Shown piece after piece: positions 1 through 8,098 of a DNA stretch of 64,000 nt (position 1 is its first letter; each line of letters opens with the position of its first letter). The stretch is from NCBI RefSeq assembly GCF_000271485.2, contig NZ_AKVN02000001.1:4718501-4782500 (forward strand), written 5' to 3'. The DNA comes from Pelosinus fermentans DSM 17108. GTDB taxonomy: Bacteria > Bacillota > Negativicutes > DSM-13327. The notes under the pieces were generated by a model. The model did no database searches. It was not told where the DNA came from and saw nothing but the letters and a program-made list of their open reading frames with translations. The position numbers and the translations under genes were made by a program.

Positions 1-423
1 GTATTTAACCGTCTCAGGTCCTTTCAAAACTGAAATTTTGCTATACGCTTCAGGAAAAACATAAGAAGTGGTCGGATCCATCCGGCCAGGGCATGCTCCA
101 AACTGATACGTACCATCTAATAAAACATTAAGACGCGTTCCTCCCAATCCCCGGAAAACCGGATCGCTGCCTGTCCCGCCCTGTCGGGCCACCGAAAAGC
201 CTGGAATATTTTTCAGATATCCACCGCCGTCAGCGGCTGGAACCGGCTGCCTTGGTGATTTAGGATCAGTCTCCACAATTAATGGCTCACTAACCGCCGG
301 TGCGGTAACAACGATCTCATCCAATGTAAATGTTACTTTTTCCTCCTCTGCCGCTAACGCTGACTGCGTATTCGCCGAGAGCAGCAACAGTGAAGAAATC
401 ACAAAGGTCCGTACTTTTTTCAT
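1..423 (-). CDS. TonB-dependent copper receptor (OprC/NosA type), N-terminal part
   Basis: The gene runs off the left edge; 141 codons are visible. The start is ATG at 423. Residues 1-24 form a signal peptide (MKK start, hydrophobic core, SALA cleavage region). A TonB-box-like stretch follows near residues 34-40 (LDEIVVT), then the start of the plug domain with IPGFSV and FRGLGG. C111 and M115 form a CxxxM motif next to DGTYQFGA; the same spacing is the copper-binding pair known in Pseudomonas OprC. This indicates an outer-membrane copper receptor energised by TonB. Such a receptor requires an outer membrane, which points to a diderm Firmicute. The barrel lies outside the window, so the full-length state is unknown. 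A general siderophore receptor is less likely because of the CxxxM pair. Confidence 0.82.
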   Translation of the reverse strand, partial: MKKVRTFVISSLLLLSANTQSALAAEEEKVTFTLDEIVVTAPAVSEPLIVETDPKSPRQPVPAADGGGYLKNIPGFSVARQGGTGSDPVFRGLGGTRLNVLLDGTYQFGACPGRMDPTTSYVFPEAYSKISVLKGPETVKY

Positions 424-936
424 CAAATCATCATCCTTTATTCTGTTATAAGAACGCTAAGCCATAACTAATCATTTTTGCTGAAAATGAATACCTCCCC
501 ATTTTTTCTTTCTAAAATAAGAATATTGCGACCTGAAAAAACAATAAAGACCAGAAATGTCCATAGGAACAATCCTGGCCTTCAGTTCTTTACCAATCAG
601 CCAATATTAACTTCCCTTTTAATAATACTCCTTTCCCTTGGGATACAATACTATCTTAAAGTGCTATCATCTTATCCAAAAATACCATAAACAATCATTT
701 ATTATCTGCCCTTAATCAGCTTACGGTTTATCGATCAGCCCTTTTATACCACCACTAGTTGAAAAATATAAGCAGAACTTTTAAAAAATCTCAATAGTAC
801 TTTTGGATAGTAGTAGACATTACAAAAATATAGTTGATGAAGATAACTGCAGGTGTTTTTTGTTGGATAGTAGTCTGATATTGCCAGCTATATTTTAAAA
901 GCAATTGCAAACTCCCATGTTTTTTCAAAATTCCAC
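424..936. other. Gene-free stretch with a short direct repeat
   Basis: No convincing gene lies here; a possible 70-codon frame at 478-690 has no ribosome site and AT-rich, low-complexity codons. It must hold the promoter of the TonB receptor (minus strand). The 12-mer TTGGATAGTAGT occurs at 803-814 and again at 863-874, exactly 60 bases apart on the same face of the helix. Its role is unknown. Confidence 0.4.
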
Positions 937-964
937 TTGACAGCTACAAAAGGAAGAGTATAAT
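937..964 (+). promoter_or_regulatory. Sigma-A promoter of the T-box transcript
   Basis: TTGACA at 937-942 and TATAAT at 959-964 match both consensus hexamers exactly, with a 16-base spacer. Transcription would start near 971 and run into the T-box leader. Confidence 0.8.
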
Positions 965-1029
965 GATAGATAATTAACAAAAAGCAGTGCAATCTCGATT
1001 ATTTTTAATATTATTGTAAATGTGATGAG

Positions 1030-1305
1030 GGAGAATGTTGCAATCCTATGATCGTTTCAGAGAGCCGGTGGTTGGTGTGAACCGGTAGCGAGGGGAATGT
1101 AAAAATCACTCCTGAACAGCAAAGCTGAAATGTAAAAGTAAGCTGCGCCGGTTTCAGCTCCTTAATGGAGTGCAACCGTTATCTTGCTAGGGTTGTTAGA
1201 CCTGATGAGAGGTAGACCAATTGGTCTATGAAAAAGGGTGGTATCGCGAGAAATTTCTCTTGCCCCTTTGAGTCAATTAAGACTCGAAGGGCAAGAGTTT
1301 TTTTT
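1030..1305 (+). promoter_or_regulatory. T-box leader RNA, probable isoleucine specifier
   Basis: The leader carries the distal Stem I block (AGAGAGCC, then GGTTGGTGTGAACC near 1056-1090), a Stem III hairpin (AGACCAATTGGTCT) and the T-box sequence AAGGGTGGTATCGCGAG at about 1234-1250, whose TGG bulge pairs with uncharged tRNA NCCA. A terminator follows at once. In the 3' side of Stem I the text AAAAATCACTCC places ATC directly before AC, the usual position of the specifier codon, so tRNA-Ile is the best guess. The specifier assignment is by eye and less certain than the T-box itself. Uncharged tRNA would allow read-through into the transporter and racemase genes. Confidence 0.9.
1257..1305 (+). 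terminator. T-box-controlled terminator
   Basis: The arm at 1257-1274 pairs with 1281-1297 around a six-base loop and is followed by eight T residues (1298-1305). It competes with the antiterminator formed by the T-box sequence. Confidence 0.9.
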
Positions 1306-1358
1306 ATTGCATGATTTAGCTTATGATTTCAAACAAAATGAATTAGGAGGTTTATTAC

Positions 1359-2330
1359 ATGGTTACGTTTTTAGAAAAGTTAGCAGCACTGGTTTGCAAG
1401 TATATGACGGTCTGGGTGCTAGTTGCCTCAACCATTGCTTTTGTTAACCCTGCTCCCTTTAAATTTGTCGGTCCGTATATTTCCTATCTATTAGGTGTGA
1501 TTATGCTGGGAATGGGGCTCACCATGTCCTTGAAAGATTTTCGTCTGGTTTTGACTAGGCCCAAGGATGTTTTTTATGGCGTAAGTTTTCGTTATTTGAT
1601 TATGCCGTTAGCAGGTTTTGGGGTAGCAAAATTATTGGGATTACCGCCGGCCTTAGCTGCAGGAATGGTACTATTAGGGGCTGCTCCCAGCGGCACGGGT
1701 TCAAATGTCATGACTTACATTGCCAAAGGTGACACAGCTCTTTCTATCACTGTTTCCAGTGTGAATACGATTTTAGCCCCCGTTTTGACACCATATATTT
1801 TTCTACTATTGGCTGGTTCAATGATTCCTATCGATGTTACCGTACTCCTTGTTGACATTGTCAAGATTGTATTGATTCCTGTCGCTGCTGGTGTTGCCCT
1901 TCATATGGCGGCTCCTAATCTGGTGGAAAAGATTATTAAGATTGTTCCTGCTGTATCAGTGGTATTTATTATTACGATTTTGTCTTCCGTTGTCGCACTG
2001 AATGCTGCAAAAATGGCAACAGTCGCATTGGTGCTATGCCTTGCAGTAATACTGCAAAATGTCTTGGGATTAACCCTTGGCTATTATTCTTCAAAATCCG
2101 TGGGAATGTCTGCCAAGAAATCACGGGCGATTACATTCGAAATTGGAATGGAGAATTCAGGTCTTGCCGTTGCTCTTGCCTTAGCTCATCTTGATCCAAT
2201 GGCAGCTTTACCGGCCGCTGTTGGTGCGGTTTGGCAATATATTAGCGGCAGCGTACTGGCCAGTTATTGGTCAAATCGACCACTAGAAGAAGAAAAAGAT
2301 ATCGCCAAAGAAGTTGTGCTGGTAGAATAA
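1359..2330 (+). CDS. BASS-family (bile acid:Na+ symporter-like) organic-acid transporter
   Basis: A 323-residue integral membrane protein of the bile acid:sodium symporter superfamily, closest in type to the bacterial PanS/YocS group. ATG at 1359 follows AGGAGG at good spacing. About nine to ten hydrophobic segments are visible. The family core near residues 103-120 (LLGAAPSGTGSNV) and the second helix-crossing motif near 262-270 (FEIGMENSGLA) are intact. It is the first gene behind the T-box leader and lies 35 bases before a LarA-like racemase, so both are on one mRNA. Family members move bile acids, pantoate or 2-oxo acids with Na+. Combined with the T-box and the racemase, the likely substrate is a 2-hydroxy- or 2-oxo-acid related to a branched-chain amino acid; that last step is inference. 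Confidence 0.85.
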   Translation: MVTFLEKLAALVCKYMTVWVLVASTIAFVNPAPFKFVGPYISYLLGVIMLGMGLTMSLKDFRLVLTRPKDVFYGVSFRYLIMPLAGFGVAKLLGLPPALAAGMVLLGAAPSGTGSNVMTYIAKGDTALSITVSSVNTILAPVLTPYIFLLLAGSMIPIDVTVLLVDIVKIVLIPVAAGVALHMAAPNLVEKIIKIVPAVSVVFIITILSSVVALNAAKMATVALVLCLAVILQNVLGLTLGYYSSKSVGMSAKKSRAITFEIGMENSGLAVALALAHLDPMAALPAAVGAVWQYISGSVLASYWSNRPLEEEKDIAKEVVLVE

Positions 2331-2365
2331 AGAAGATTATTCTAAATGATAGGAAGGGATATATC

Positions 2366-3655
2366 ATGGAAAAGAAAATTGCATTAAAGTATGGTAATAA
2401 AGAAATGACATTGTCTATTGCAGAAGAAAATATTCTGCAAGTCATTGAAAGTAATCCAATAGCTTTTGATAAATCGGAAATTGAAATTATACAAACAGCA
2501 CTGGAAAATCCCATTGGCAGTGAGCGGCTTGCCAATCTAGTACGAGAAGGAGAACGGGTTTGCGTTGTTATCCCCGATATTACCCGAGCCTGGCAGAAAA
2601 CAGACTTATATCTGCCATTGGTGGTTGAGGAACTAAATCGGGGTGGAATAAAGGATGAAGATATTCTTTTTATCTGCGCACTGGGAACTCATCGCCCACA
2701 AACAGCAGAAGAGCATAGACTATTGCTTGGGCCAAAATTGGCTGATCGGTTTCAGGTCATTGATCACGATTGCCTGGACCAGGAGAATCTGATTGATTGT
2801 GGTATGACTTCTTTTGGCACACCTGTGCGGCTCAATAAGAAGGCGATGGAATGTGATCATCTTGTTTTGACTGGCGGTATTGTTTATCATTTCCTGGCTG
2901 GGTGGTCCGGTGGCAAGAAATATGTACTACCTGGTATCTCCTCTTATGAAACAGTTATGAAAAATCATGCCTTGTCACTTAATCCAACCAGAGGATTAGG
3001 ACCTCACCCGGACGTACGTTCCGGCAATGATGATACCAACCTGATTCATTTGGATATGCTGGAAGCGGCCAGCCTTGCAAAACCGGCATTTCTTTTTAAT
3101 GTCGTAACTGCAGAAGGAAGAATCGCAGGCGCTGTAGCAGGACATTTCAAGGATGCCCATGACAAAGGACGGAAGCTGGTAAATGCTATTGATGGTGTGA
3201 CGATTCAGGAAAAAGCAGACTTAGTTATCGCTTCGGCAGGCGGCAGCCCGAAAGATGTCAATCTCTATCAATCCATTAAAACACTGATTAATGCCCGGGA
3301 GGCGACAAAACCGGGCGGAACGATGATTATTCTGACCGAAAGCCCCGAAGGTCTTGGCGGTAATGCAGATGTACAGGAAATGATTTTAGGTTATGACACC
3401 GTTTTAGAGCGGGAAGATGCCCTAAGAGCTGATTATAGCATCTCAAAATATGTTGGCTACTATTTCTGCGAGTCTGCAGACAAATTTGATCTGCTATTAG
3501 TTTCATCCTTAGATTCTGATCTTTTGAAGAAAGCAAACATTACGATTGTTAAAACTCTGGACGAAGCGCTAGAACTGGTTTATGCAAAACGCGGACGTGA
3601 CCTTAAAACTCATATCATGCCTCACGGAGCAAACACATTGCCTAGACTTGCGTAA
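2366..3655 (+). CDS. larA: LarA-family nickel-pincer 2-hydroxyacid racemase/epimerase
   Basis: A 429-residue LarA homologue. ATG at 2366 follows GGAAGGGA; the frame is open further upstream but that part overlaps the transporter. Family residues are visible: His in GTHRPQT, His in IVYHFLAGW, the Lys in SGGKKYVLPG that binds the pyridinium-thioamide pincer cofactor, and the Ni-binding His in MKNHAL. LarA enzymes racemise lactate, and homologues act on other 2-hydroxyacids. No larB, larC or larE cofactor genes are nearby, so the cofactor must be made from another locus. Co-transcription with a BASS transporter behind an apparent Ile T-box argues against plain lactate racemase and for a larger aliphatic hydroxyacid. 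The activity class is well supported; the substrate is not known. Confidence 0.8.
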   Translation: MEKKIALKYGNKEMTLSIAEENILQVIESNPIAFDKSEIEIIQTALENPIGSERLANLVREGERVCVVIPDITRAWQKTDLYLPLVVEELNRGGIKDEDILFICALGTHRPQTAEEHRLLLGPKLADRFQVIDHDCLDQENLIDCGMTSFGTPVRLNKKAMECDHLVLTGGIVYHFLAGWSGGKKYVLPGISSYETVMKNHALSLNPTRGLGPHPDVRSGNDDTNLIHLDMLEAASLAKPAFLFNVVTAEGRIAGAVAGHFKDAHDKGRKLVNAIDGVTIQEKADLVIASAGGSPKDVNLYQSIKTLINAREATKPGGTMIILTESPEGLGGNADVQEMILGYDTVLEREDALRADYSISKYVGYYFCESADKFDLLLVSSLDSDLLKKANITIVKTLDEALELVYAKRGRDLKTHIMPHGANTLPRLA

Positions 3656-3691
3656 ATAAAAGATTATTTATTGATATGTAGACGACTTTCT

Positions 3692-3733
3692 TGTGGATAA
3701 ACCTGTTAATAACATGTGAATACCTGTTGATAA
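3692..3733. other. Cluster of DnaA-box-like sites
   Basis: TGTGGATAA at 3692-3700 is the exact complement of the DnaA box TTATCCACA. It is followed by TGTTAATAA and by TGTTGATAA at 3725-3733. A similar cluster occurs at 28058-28097. The role is unknown. Confidence 0.45.
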
Positions 3734-3795
3734 CTTTCATACAGCGTTAAAACAGTTCATTTAGAGTTTTATAATTGCTCGATTAACAAAAAATA

Positions 3796-3832
3796 AAGCT
3801 ATGTATAGGATGTTTCTTCCTAAACATAGCTT
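3796..3832 (-). terminator. Terminator behind the 29-aa gene
   Basis: Arms 3796-3804 and 3824-3832 pair, with an inner AGGA/TCCT. On the minus strand the hairpin is followed by TTATTTTTTG. It lies 32 bases past the stop of the small gene at 3865-3954. Confidence 0.65.
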
Positions 3833-3864
3833 CAAAATCTATTGCTATACATTAATATATTCAT

Positions 3865-3954
3865 TTATTCATGGAATCCCGTTTTCTGCATGATTTCGCC
3901 CTGTCTTGCCAATTCTTCAATAATGAATGCACCAATTTTCTTTAATATCGTCAT
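3865..3954 (-). CDS. 29-residue peptide, unknown function
   Basis: ATG at 3954 is preceded by AAAGGAG ten bases upstream, and the stop at 3865 is followed by an intrinsic terminator, so this has the layout of a genuine monocistronic small gene. The peptide begins MTILKKIGAF and ends KTGFHE. It has a short hydrophobic-amphipathic helix (residues 3-13) followed by a charged segment with no further hydrophobic stretch, so it is more likely a peripheral or soluble peptide than a membrane-spanning one. No family is recognised. The surroundings are very AT-rich. The coding assignment rests on the ribosome site and the terminator, not on similarity. Confidence 0.55.
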   Translation of the reverse strand: MTILKKIGAFIIEELARQGEIMQKTGFHE

Positions 3955-4109
3955 GATTTATCCACTCCTTTATTTTGCCAGTTATGATTCTTGATGTTAA
4001 TATATATTAATCAATAATCATTGTCAATTAAAAAGTTTATTCTATTAAAAGACGCAATTGTGTAAATTATAAATATTAATTATTGCTGGAATTGTTTGTA
4101 AATACTAAA

Positions 4110-4136
4110 ATCGTCTCACCCGAAGGTAAGACGATT
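4110..4136 (-). terminator. Intrinsic terminator
   Basis: The stem ATCGTCTTACC with a TTCG tetraloop, read on the minus strand, is followed by TTTTAGTATTT. It sits just after the stop of the 77-aa gene. Confidence 0.75.
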
Positions 4137-4153
4137 CGTATTTCTTCATCCTC

Positions 4154-4387
4154 TTAAAATACAATTGGATAGTCTCTCTTTAGTCTCTTTACCTTTAATT
4201 CATCTACAGCAGTATATTTTTCCTCAGCTACTTCTCTAACCTTTTCTTCGATTACCAATTGAAAAAGAGCAGATTCTACATCTTCATGGTCACTTCCCAA
4301 TACTGAGTTTATTTCTTTCGCTGTCATTTCTCCGTAATCATATAATAAACATAGGATATCAGCTTGTAGAAATTCTAGATACTCCAT
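4154..4387 (-). CDS. Small winged-helix-like protein, unknown function
   Basis: A 77-residue soluble protein. The open frame extends upstream to 4435, but ATG at 4387 has GGAGAG seven bases before it and is the better start. The pattern of helices (MTAKEINSVLG, then a second helix DHEDVESALFQLVIEEK and a strand-rich end with YTAVDE) resembles a small winged-helix fold of the kind found in MarR- or replication-initiator-type DNA-binding domains. No family is recognised with certainty. A terminator follows. It stands alone, with no obvious partner gene. Confidence 0.6.
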   Translation of the reverse strand: MEYLEFLQADILCLLYDYGEMTAKEINSVLGSDHEDVESALFQLVIEEKVREVAEEKYTAVDELKVKRLKRDYPIVF

Positions 4388-4499
4388 AAAATCTCTCCTG
4401 CTCAAATATTTATGATTTAGTATATCCCAATTCATCTATCAATAAATATCGCTTATAATATGGAATGAGAAACGTCTCAAAATGTATCTGAAATCTAAC

Positions 4500-4529
4500 A
4501 ACTCCTTAAGCAATTAGGCCTAAGGAGTT
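4500..4529. terminator. Hairpin between two minus-strand small genes
   Basis: AACTCCTTA at 4500-4508 pairs with TAAGGAGTT at 4521-4529. The T-rich tail (ATTATTTTT) lies on the plus side; the minus side has only a weak U-tract. Confidence 0.5.
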
Positions 4530-4551
4530 ATTATTTTTACGTGTTCTTCCT

Positions 4552-4791
4552 TTACGAGATTATAATGGGACCAATTGAAGTTATTTCATTAATATTGATT
4601 GCAACCAATTCTCCCACAACATACGGTCCAACAGCAATAGTTAATTGAATAAACAGAAATTGCAGACCAGGCTCATTAGAATCATTACAATGACGTACTT
4701 CTAAAAGGGTTCCTACGTATACTACACCTGAGTTCGTAATAACTGACACGACGGCCCCCAAAGGAAATGTAAATGAATTAATATTAGACAT
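4552..4791 (-). CDS. 79-residue beta-rich small protein, unknown function
   Basis: ATG at 4791 is preceded by AAAGGAGAAGAAATA. The sequence is almost entirely alternating beta-strand: GAVVSVITNSGVVYVGTLLEV, read in two halves, gives a strand-turn-strand with a bent second strand, as in Sm-like or SH3-like small barrels. A second half ends INEITSIGPI. There are no cysteine pairs and no signal peptide. The shape suggests a small barrel protein, possibly RNA- or coat-associated, but I do not recognise a family and assign no function. Confidence 0.6.
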   Translation of the reverse strand: MSNINSFTFPLGAVVSVITNSGVVYVGTLLEVRHCNDSNEPGLQFLFIQLTIAVGPYVVGELVAININEITSIGPIIIS

Positions 4792-5035
4792 TTATTTCTT
4801 CTCCTTTTTTTCTAGCTGAATATAACTATCCGCATGTTATTTTATGTATGATCACCATTAAAGGTTACATAGCGTGTTAATCTTATTCTCAGAAAATAAA
4901 AAACCACTGGTATGACCCCCAATTACACGATTCCGTCCATAATAAAGCATAAGAATTTGCATAAAAAATAACCAGAACTGAAAACTCCTGTTCATAAGAA
5001 CATATAAGTATGAAAAATAACGCCTTCATCTCATT

Positions 5036-5329
5036 ATGATTCTCGCCGGCGACATGAATCTTTATGGCCGAGTAATAGCAGATGCTGTAAGTACTGTTTC
5101 CGCTACTACGGGCCGGGTATTATTAACAGTAGCCAAAGAAGGCCTTAATGACAAATTGACGATTACAGCAGAAGGCACTCCGGAGAAAGAATTAGTGCAA
5201 GAGGCGTTATTAACAGCCTATCCAGAGCTGACAGTGAACATAAGAAATGGTAATCTGCTCTTATTCATTGAAACGACTGTTGATCTTAGTTCTCAGATTA
5301 AAGATGTAAGAATTATTGACCTACGCTGA
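5036..5329 (+). pseudogene. Possible C-terminal remnant of a PaaK-like AMP-forming ligase
   Basis: A 97-codon frame opens with an ATG that has no ribosome site and has an in-frame TAA 18 bases upstream. The C-terminal half (…EALLTAYPEL…, ending KDVRIIDLR) resembles the small C-terminal domain of phenylacetate-CoA ligase-type enzymes, which usually ends in a similar RVID(L/E)R pattern after an alpha-beta domain. The large ATP-binding domain is absent. I read it as a decayed fragment. The similarity is by eye and weak; an intact unknown small protein is the alternative. Confidence 0.4.
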
Positions 5330-5359
5330 CTTTTCATAAGACTTCTACCCAATAAAAAG

Positions 5360-5394
5360 TAGACGCAGCTTCTAAGACTACGTCTATCTTTTTT
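5360..5394. terminator. Intrinsic terminator between convergent genes
   Basis: TAGACG at 5360-5365 pairs with CGTCTA at 5381-5386, with further imperfect pairing inside, and is followed by CTTTTTT on the plus strand. Confidence 0.6.
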
Positions 5395-5411
5395 AAAGAA
5401 AATGCTTCTAA

Positions 5412-7130
5412 TTATTTTACTTTCACATTTTTTAACTCTTCGTAAAAAGCAGGTCTGCGCATGTATTCGAACGTCAAGTGCTTAACCAAATCAGCCGCAA
5501 TACGATTGCCGCCGATTTTTACTAATAATCGTAAACGTGAACAGATATTTTTGTAATGAGATCGTTTCGAACTACGAGCTGCGTCCTGAAGGATCTCTTC
5601 TTTAAAGAGCTCATAAACCTGTTCCGGATATTTTGTTAGTAACGGACGATAGAACTCCACAATACGATGAGGATTCTTTTGAACATATTCTAAAAGCTTT
5701 TCCCATTCCTGCTCTTCAATAATAGCAGACGTATAATTATCGTTTATATATCCGGATTGTTTTGCAAACTCTACCAAAATACCAGGATAAATTTGCACCC
5801 ACTCAGCCGGCTCATACATGCTCTTTAATTTCTGATAGTAGGTAAAATCACCGGATAATGCCAACTCACGACCCACTTCCCGCATCTTATCCAATTGCTT
5901 AGTTAGTCTATACACTTCAGCACGAAACTCTTTCCACTTTATTATCAGCCCTGGCAATTTATGATCGTTCTCTTCACCTTCCAATGCTAACATCTCTGCT
6001 TTAGCATAATCTTGTACTGCCAGTGCCTCCTGTATCGCTAATTCTCGAAAGCGGGAAAAATTCCGATGTGCATAAAGAAAATCCACAGCAGCTTTTTTAC
6101 CATCAAATTTATCAATCAGTTCATATTGCAAAAGGGCAATCGCCTCAGACTCATATTCCCGAAAAAAAGCGTCCTGATCCTTTTCTTCCATCTTTAAAGA
6201 AATTTTCTTCAAGTATTGTTCAAATTGCTCTCGCTGCCTAGGATTTTGGATCACCGCAATACAAAAGTGCAGCAAGTCCATTCTCCATTCCGACCAGTTA
6301 TGATAACGTCTTTGATCCGCTTCGTGAAGAATTTTGAGAAAGCACTTTTCTGCCTCTGGCCCTGGAGGAACCGTATCAGTAATCTGCACTAATACATCCT
6401 GTACTTCATAGATAACGGTGCTCACATCTCCTGCTGAATCATCAGCAGACTCCAGCATACCAGTCATTTCACACATCACACATAATGCCAAATCCACAGC
6501 AAGTTCATATTCTTGTTCATCACATGCCCTCCGTGCCCGCGCCACCACTTTGTAAGCTCCTTCAACAGCACGCTGACAATTACGGTAACTAATAAAACCA
6601 TCATCATCTTCTGCTTGTTCAATATAGCGCCGCATTAAGCGAATCCACTTTTCTTTTTCGTCACTTCCAGAGCTAAACTCTGCTTTGATTTCATCGGCAA
6701 TGGTCAAATCATTTTCTGCTATGTCCAGAAGTAAATTAATGAGTTTTTCCTTAGGTTGGCAAGATAGGCCACTTTTAAGCTGTTCCCGAAGACTTGTCTT
6801 CACTGGTAAAACGGTTCCTGCCTTTTTCTCAGAACTTACCCTTTTGGCAGCCACAGTCTGTACTTCTTCTTCACGCAATGCTAAAAGCGCAGCTACCATA
6901 TGCTTGCAGTACGGTCCGCCAATATAAGGACAGTTGCATCCTGCTTCTACTATTGTTTCTTGCTCATCCAGCTGTACGACAACCAAATAATCGTCACTGC
7001 CGGTGACAGCGATTACATATCGATTGTCCTGTTGGTTATCAATATCCCCAATTCTTTTCTCTTGATAATACTGCCGCCCACGCTCCACAATAATGTCATC
7101 CACATATTGCTCAAAATCATTTAATTTCAT
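5412..7130 (-). CDS. SWIM zinc-finger protein
   Basis: A 572-residue cytoplasmic protein. ATG at 7130 lies five bases after AGAGGTG; a TTG three bases earlier is too close to it. Residues about 40-80 hold a SWIM zinc finger: CNCPY, then CKH, after a beta-hairpin (VTGSDDYLVVVQL). The rest (about 110-570) is helical and repeat-like, rich in Glu, Lys and Leu, as in other bacterial SWIM proteins. SWIM domains bind Zn and usually mediate protein or nucleic-acid contacts; in bacteria they often sit with SNF2 helicases, but none is present here. The exact role is unknown. It is monocistronic, flanked by terminators. Confidence 0.75.
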   Translation of the reverse strand: MKLNDFEQYVDDIIVERGRQYYQEKRIGDIDNQQDNRYVIAVTGSDDYLVVVQLDEQETIVEAGCNCPYIGGPYCKHMVAALLALREEEVQTVAAKRVSSEKKAGTVLPVKTSLREQLKSGLSCQPKEKLINLLLDIAENDLTIADEIKAEFSSGSDEKEKWIRLMRRYIEQAEDDDGFISYRNCQRAVEGAYKVVARARRACDEQEYELAVDLALCVMCEMTGMLESADDSAGDVSTVIYEVQDVLVQITDTVPPGPEAEKCFLKILHEADQRRYHNWSEWRMDLLHFCIAVIQNPRQREQFEQYLKKISLKMEEKDQDAFFREYESEAIALLQYELIDKFDGKKAAVDFLYAHRNFSRFRELAIQEALAVQDYAKAEMLALEGEENDHKLPGLIIKWKEFRAEVYRLTKQLDKMREVGRELALSGDFTYYQKLKSMYEPAEWVQIYPGILVEFAKQSGYINDNYTSAIIEEQEWEKLLEYVQKNPHRIVEFYRPLLTKYPEQVYELFKEEILQDAARSSKRSHYKNICSRLRLLVKIGGNRIAADLVKHLTFEYMRRPAFYEELKNVKVK

Positions 7131-7292
7131 CAAAGCACCTCTGCTCTCAATTATTCCTATATAAAGCTGTCCTCATTTTAACCTCATCGGCAATTTCCTC
7201 AGGCAGTTCCTCATAGGCAATAATATTGTTTTTTATTTGCTATTAAAATACAAATTCCTGCAAAAAGTAAATCCATTTTGCAAAAACTAAAG

Positions 7293-7328
7293 AAGATACC
7301 CCTAACCGAGCTAACTCAGGGGTATCTT
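7293..7328. terminator. Bidirectional terminator
   Basis: AAGATACCCCT pairs with AGGGGTATCTT around an 14-base loop. On the minus strand it is followed by CTTTAGTTTTT and closes the yjdM transcript. Confidence 0.7.
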
Positions 7329-7393
7329 CACTTTATTGATAGTATTGCAGCCATAATTTTATCAATACAGGGGTATGCACATGAGAATCAAGC

Positions 7394-7729
7394 TTATATC
7401 TTTTTAACAAATTCCGATTTTAATTTCATAGCTCCAAAACCTTCAATTTGACAATCAATATTATGATCGCCATCCACCAAACGAATATTTTTTACTTTTG
7501 TACCTATCTTTAAAGCCGATGAGCTTCCTTTTACCTTAAGGTCCTTAATAATTGATACAGAATCACCATCGTTTAAGGCATTCCCGTTTGCATCTTTGAT
7601 AATCTTTTTTTCTTCACTGTTTTCGCCTTCTAAAGTCCACTCATGACTGCATTCTGGACAGATCAGAAGACTTCCATCTTCATAAGTATACTCTGAATTA
7701 CATTTTGGGCAATTTGGCAAATCCATCAT
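7394..7729 (-). CDS. yjdM: YjdM/PhnA family zinc-ribbon protein
   Basis: A 111-residue protein with an N-terminal zinc ribbon (CPKC…CPEC, about residues 6-28) and a C-terminal small beta-barrel ([17 protein letters not shown], split here by family convention into KOW-like strands). This is the standard PhnA/YjdM layout. The name PhnA is historical; it is not the phosphonoacetate hydrolase, and its function is not established. The open frame extends to 7759, but GGAG lies ten bases before the ATG at 7729 and nothing resembling a ribosome site precedes the upstream ATG. No phosphonate genes are nearby. Confidence 0.82.
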   Translation of the reverse strand: MMDLPNCPKCNSEYTYEDGSLLICPECSHEWTLEGENSEEKKIIKDANGNALNDGDSVSIIKDLKVKGSSSALKIGTKVKNIRLVDGDHNIDCQIEGFGAMKLKSEFVKKI

Positions 7730-7957
7730 AATTTCATTTCTCCATTCATTATTGCTCATGTATTGATATAAGAATTACTTTTGATTTTCTTTTTATTTCG
7801 TAAAAATAGCACTTACGAGTTTATAAATTTATGAAAACGCAGCAATCTTCTTATACGCAAATATACTATCATAGTTTTCTGGGATTGACAAACCTTCCTA
7901 TCGTCTTTTTGGAAATTACTCTTCTAAATCCCCCACTGATTCTTTTACACAAGTAAA

Positions 7958-8098
7958 CCGGTTGAAACGCGAAGATGCAAAGACGCTGGCGCGTACACGA
8001 AGAACACAAAGGGGGAAAATAAATAGTTCTCTGCGTTTGACGTTCTCCTTGAAGACTATTAAGAAAAACTTTTTGAACCGGCGAAGACGAAAAGGAGT
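7958..8098. repeat. Possible degenerate intergenic repeat
   Basis: Two blocks rich in GAAGACG/GCAAAGACG-like words (CGCGAAGATGCAAAGACG near 7970 and GAACCGGCGAAGACGAAAAGG near 8074) sit between yjdM and the radical SAM gene. Similar words occur as intergenic repeats in other Firmicute genomes, but only one copy is in this window, so this is tentative. The rest of 7730-7957 shows nothing. Confidence 0.3.

Noticed and set aside
478-690. 70-codon plus-strand frame between the TonB gene and the T-box
   Set aside because: It has no ribosome site, low-complexity residues and no similarity, and it lies in the likely promoter region of the receptor gene.
1238-1447. Open frame over the T-box terminator
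   Set aside because: It is antiphase to the transporter and consists of the antiterminator and terminator stems; it is RNA structure, not coding.
2366-3655. Complete lactate racemase locus
   Set aside because: No larB, larC, larE or glycerol-type channel gene is present, so only the racemase-type enzyme can be claimed.
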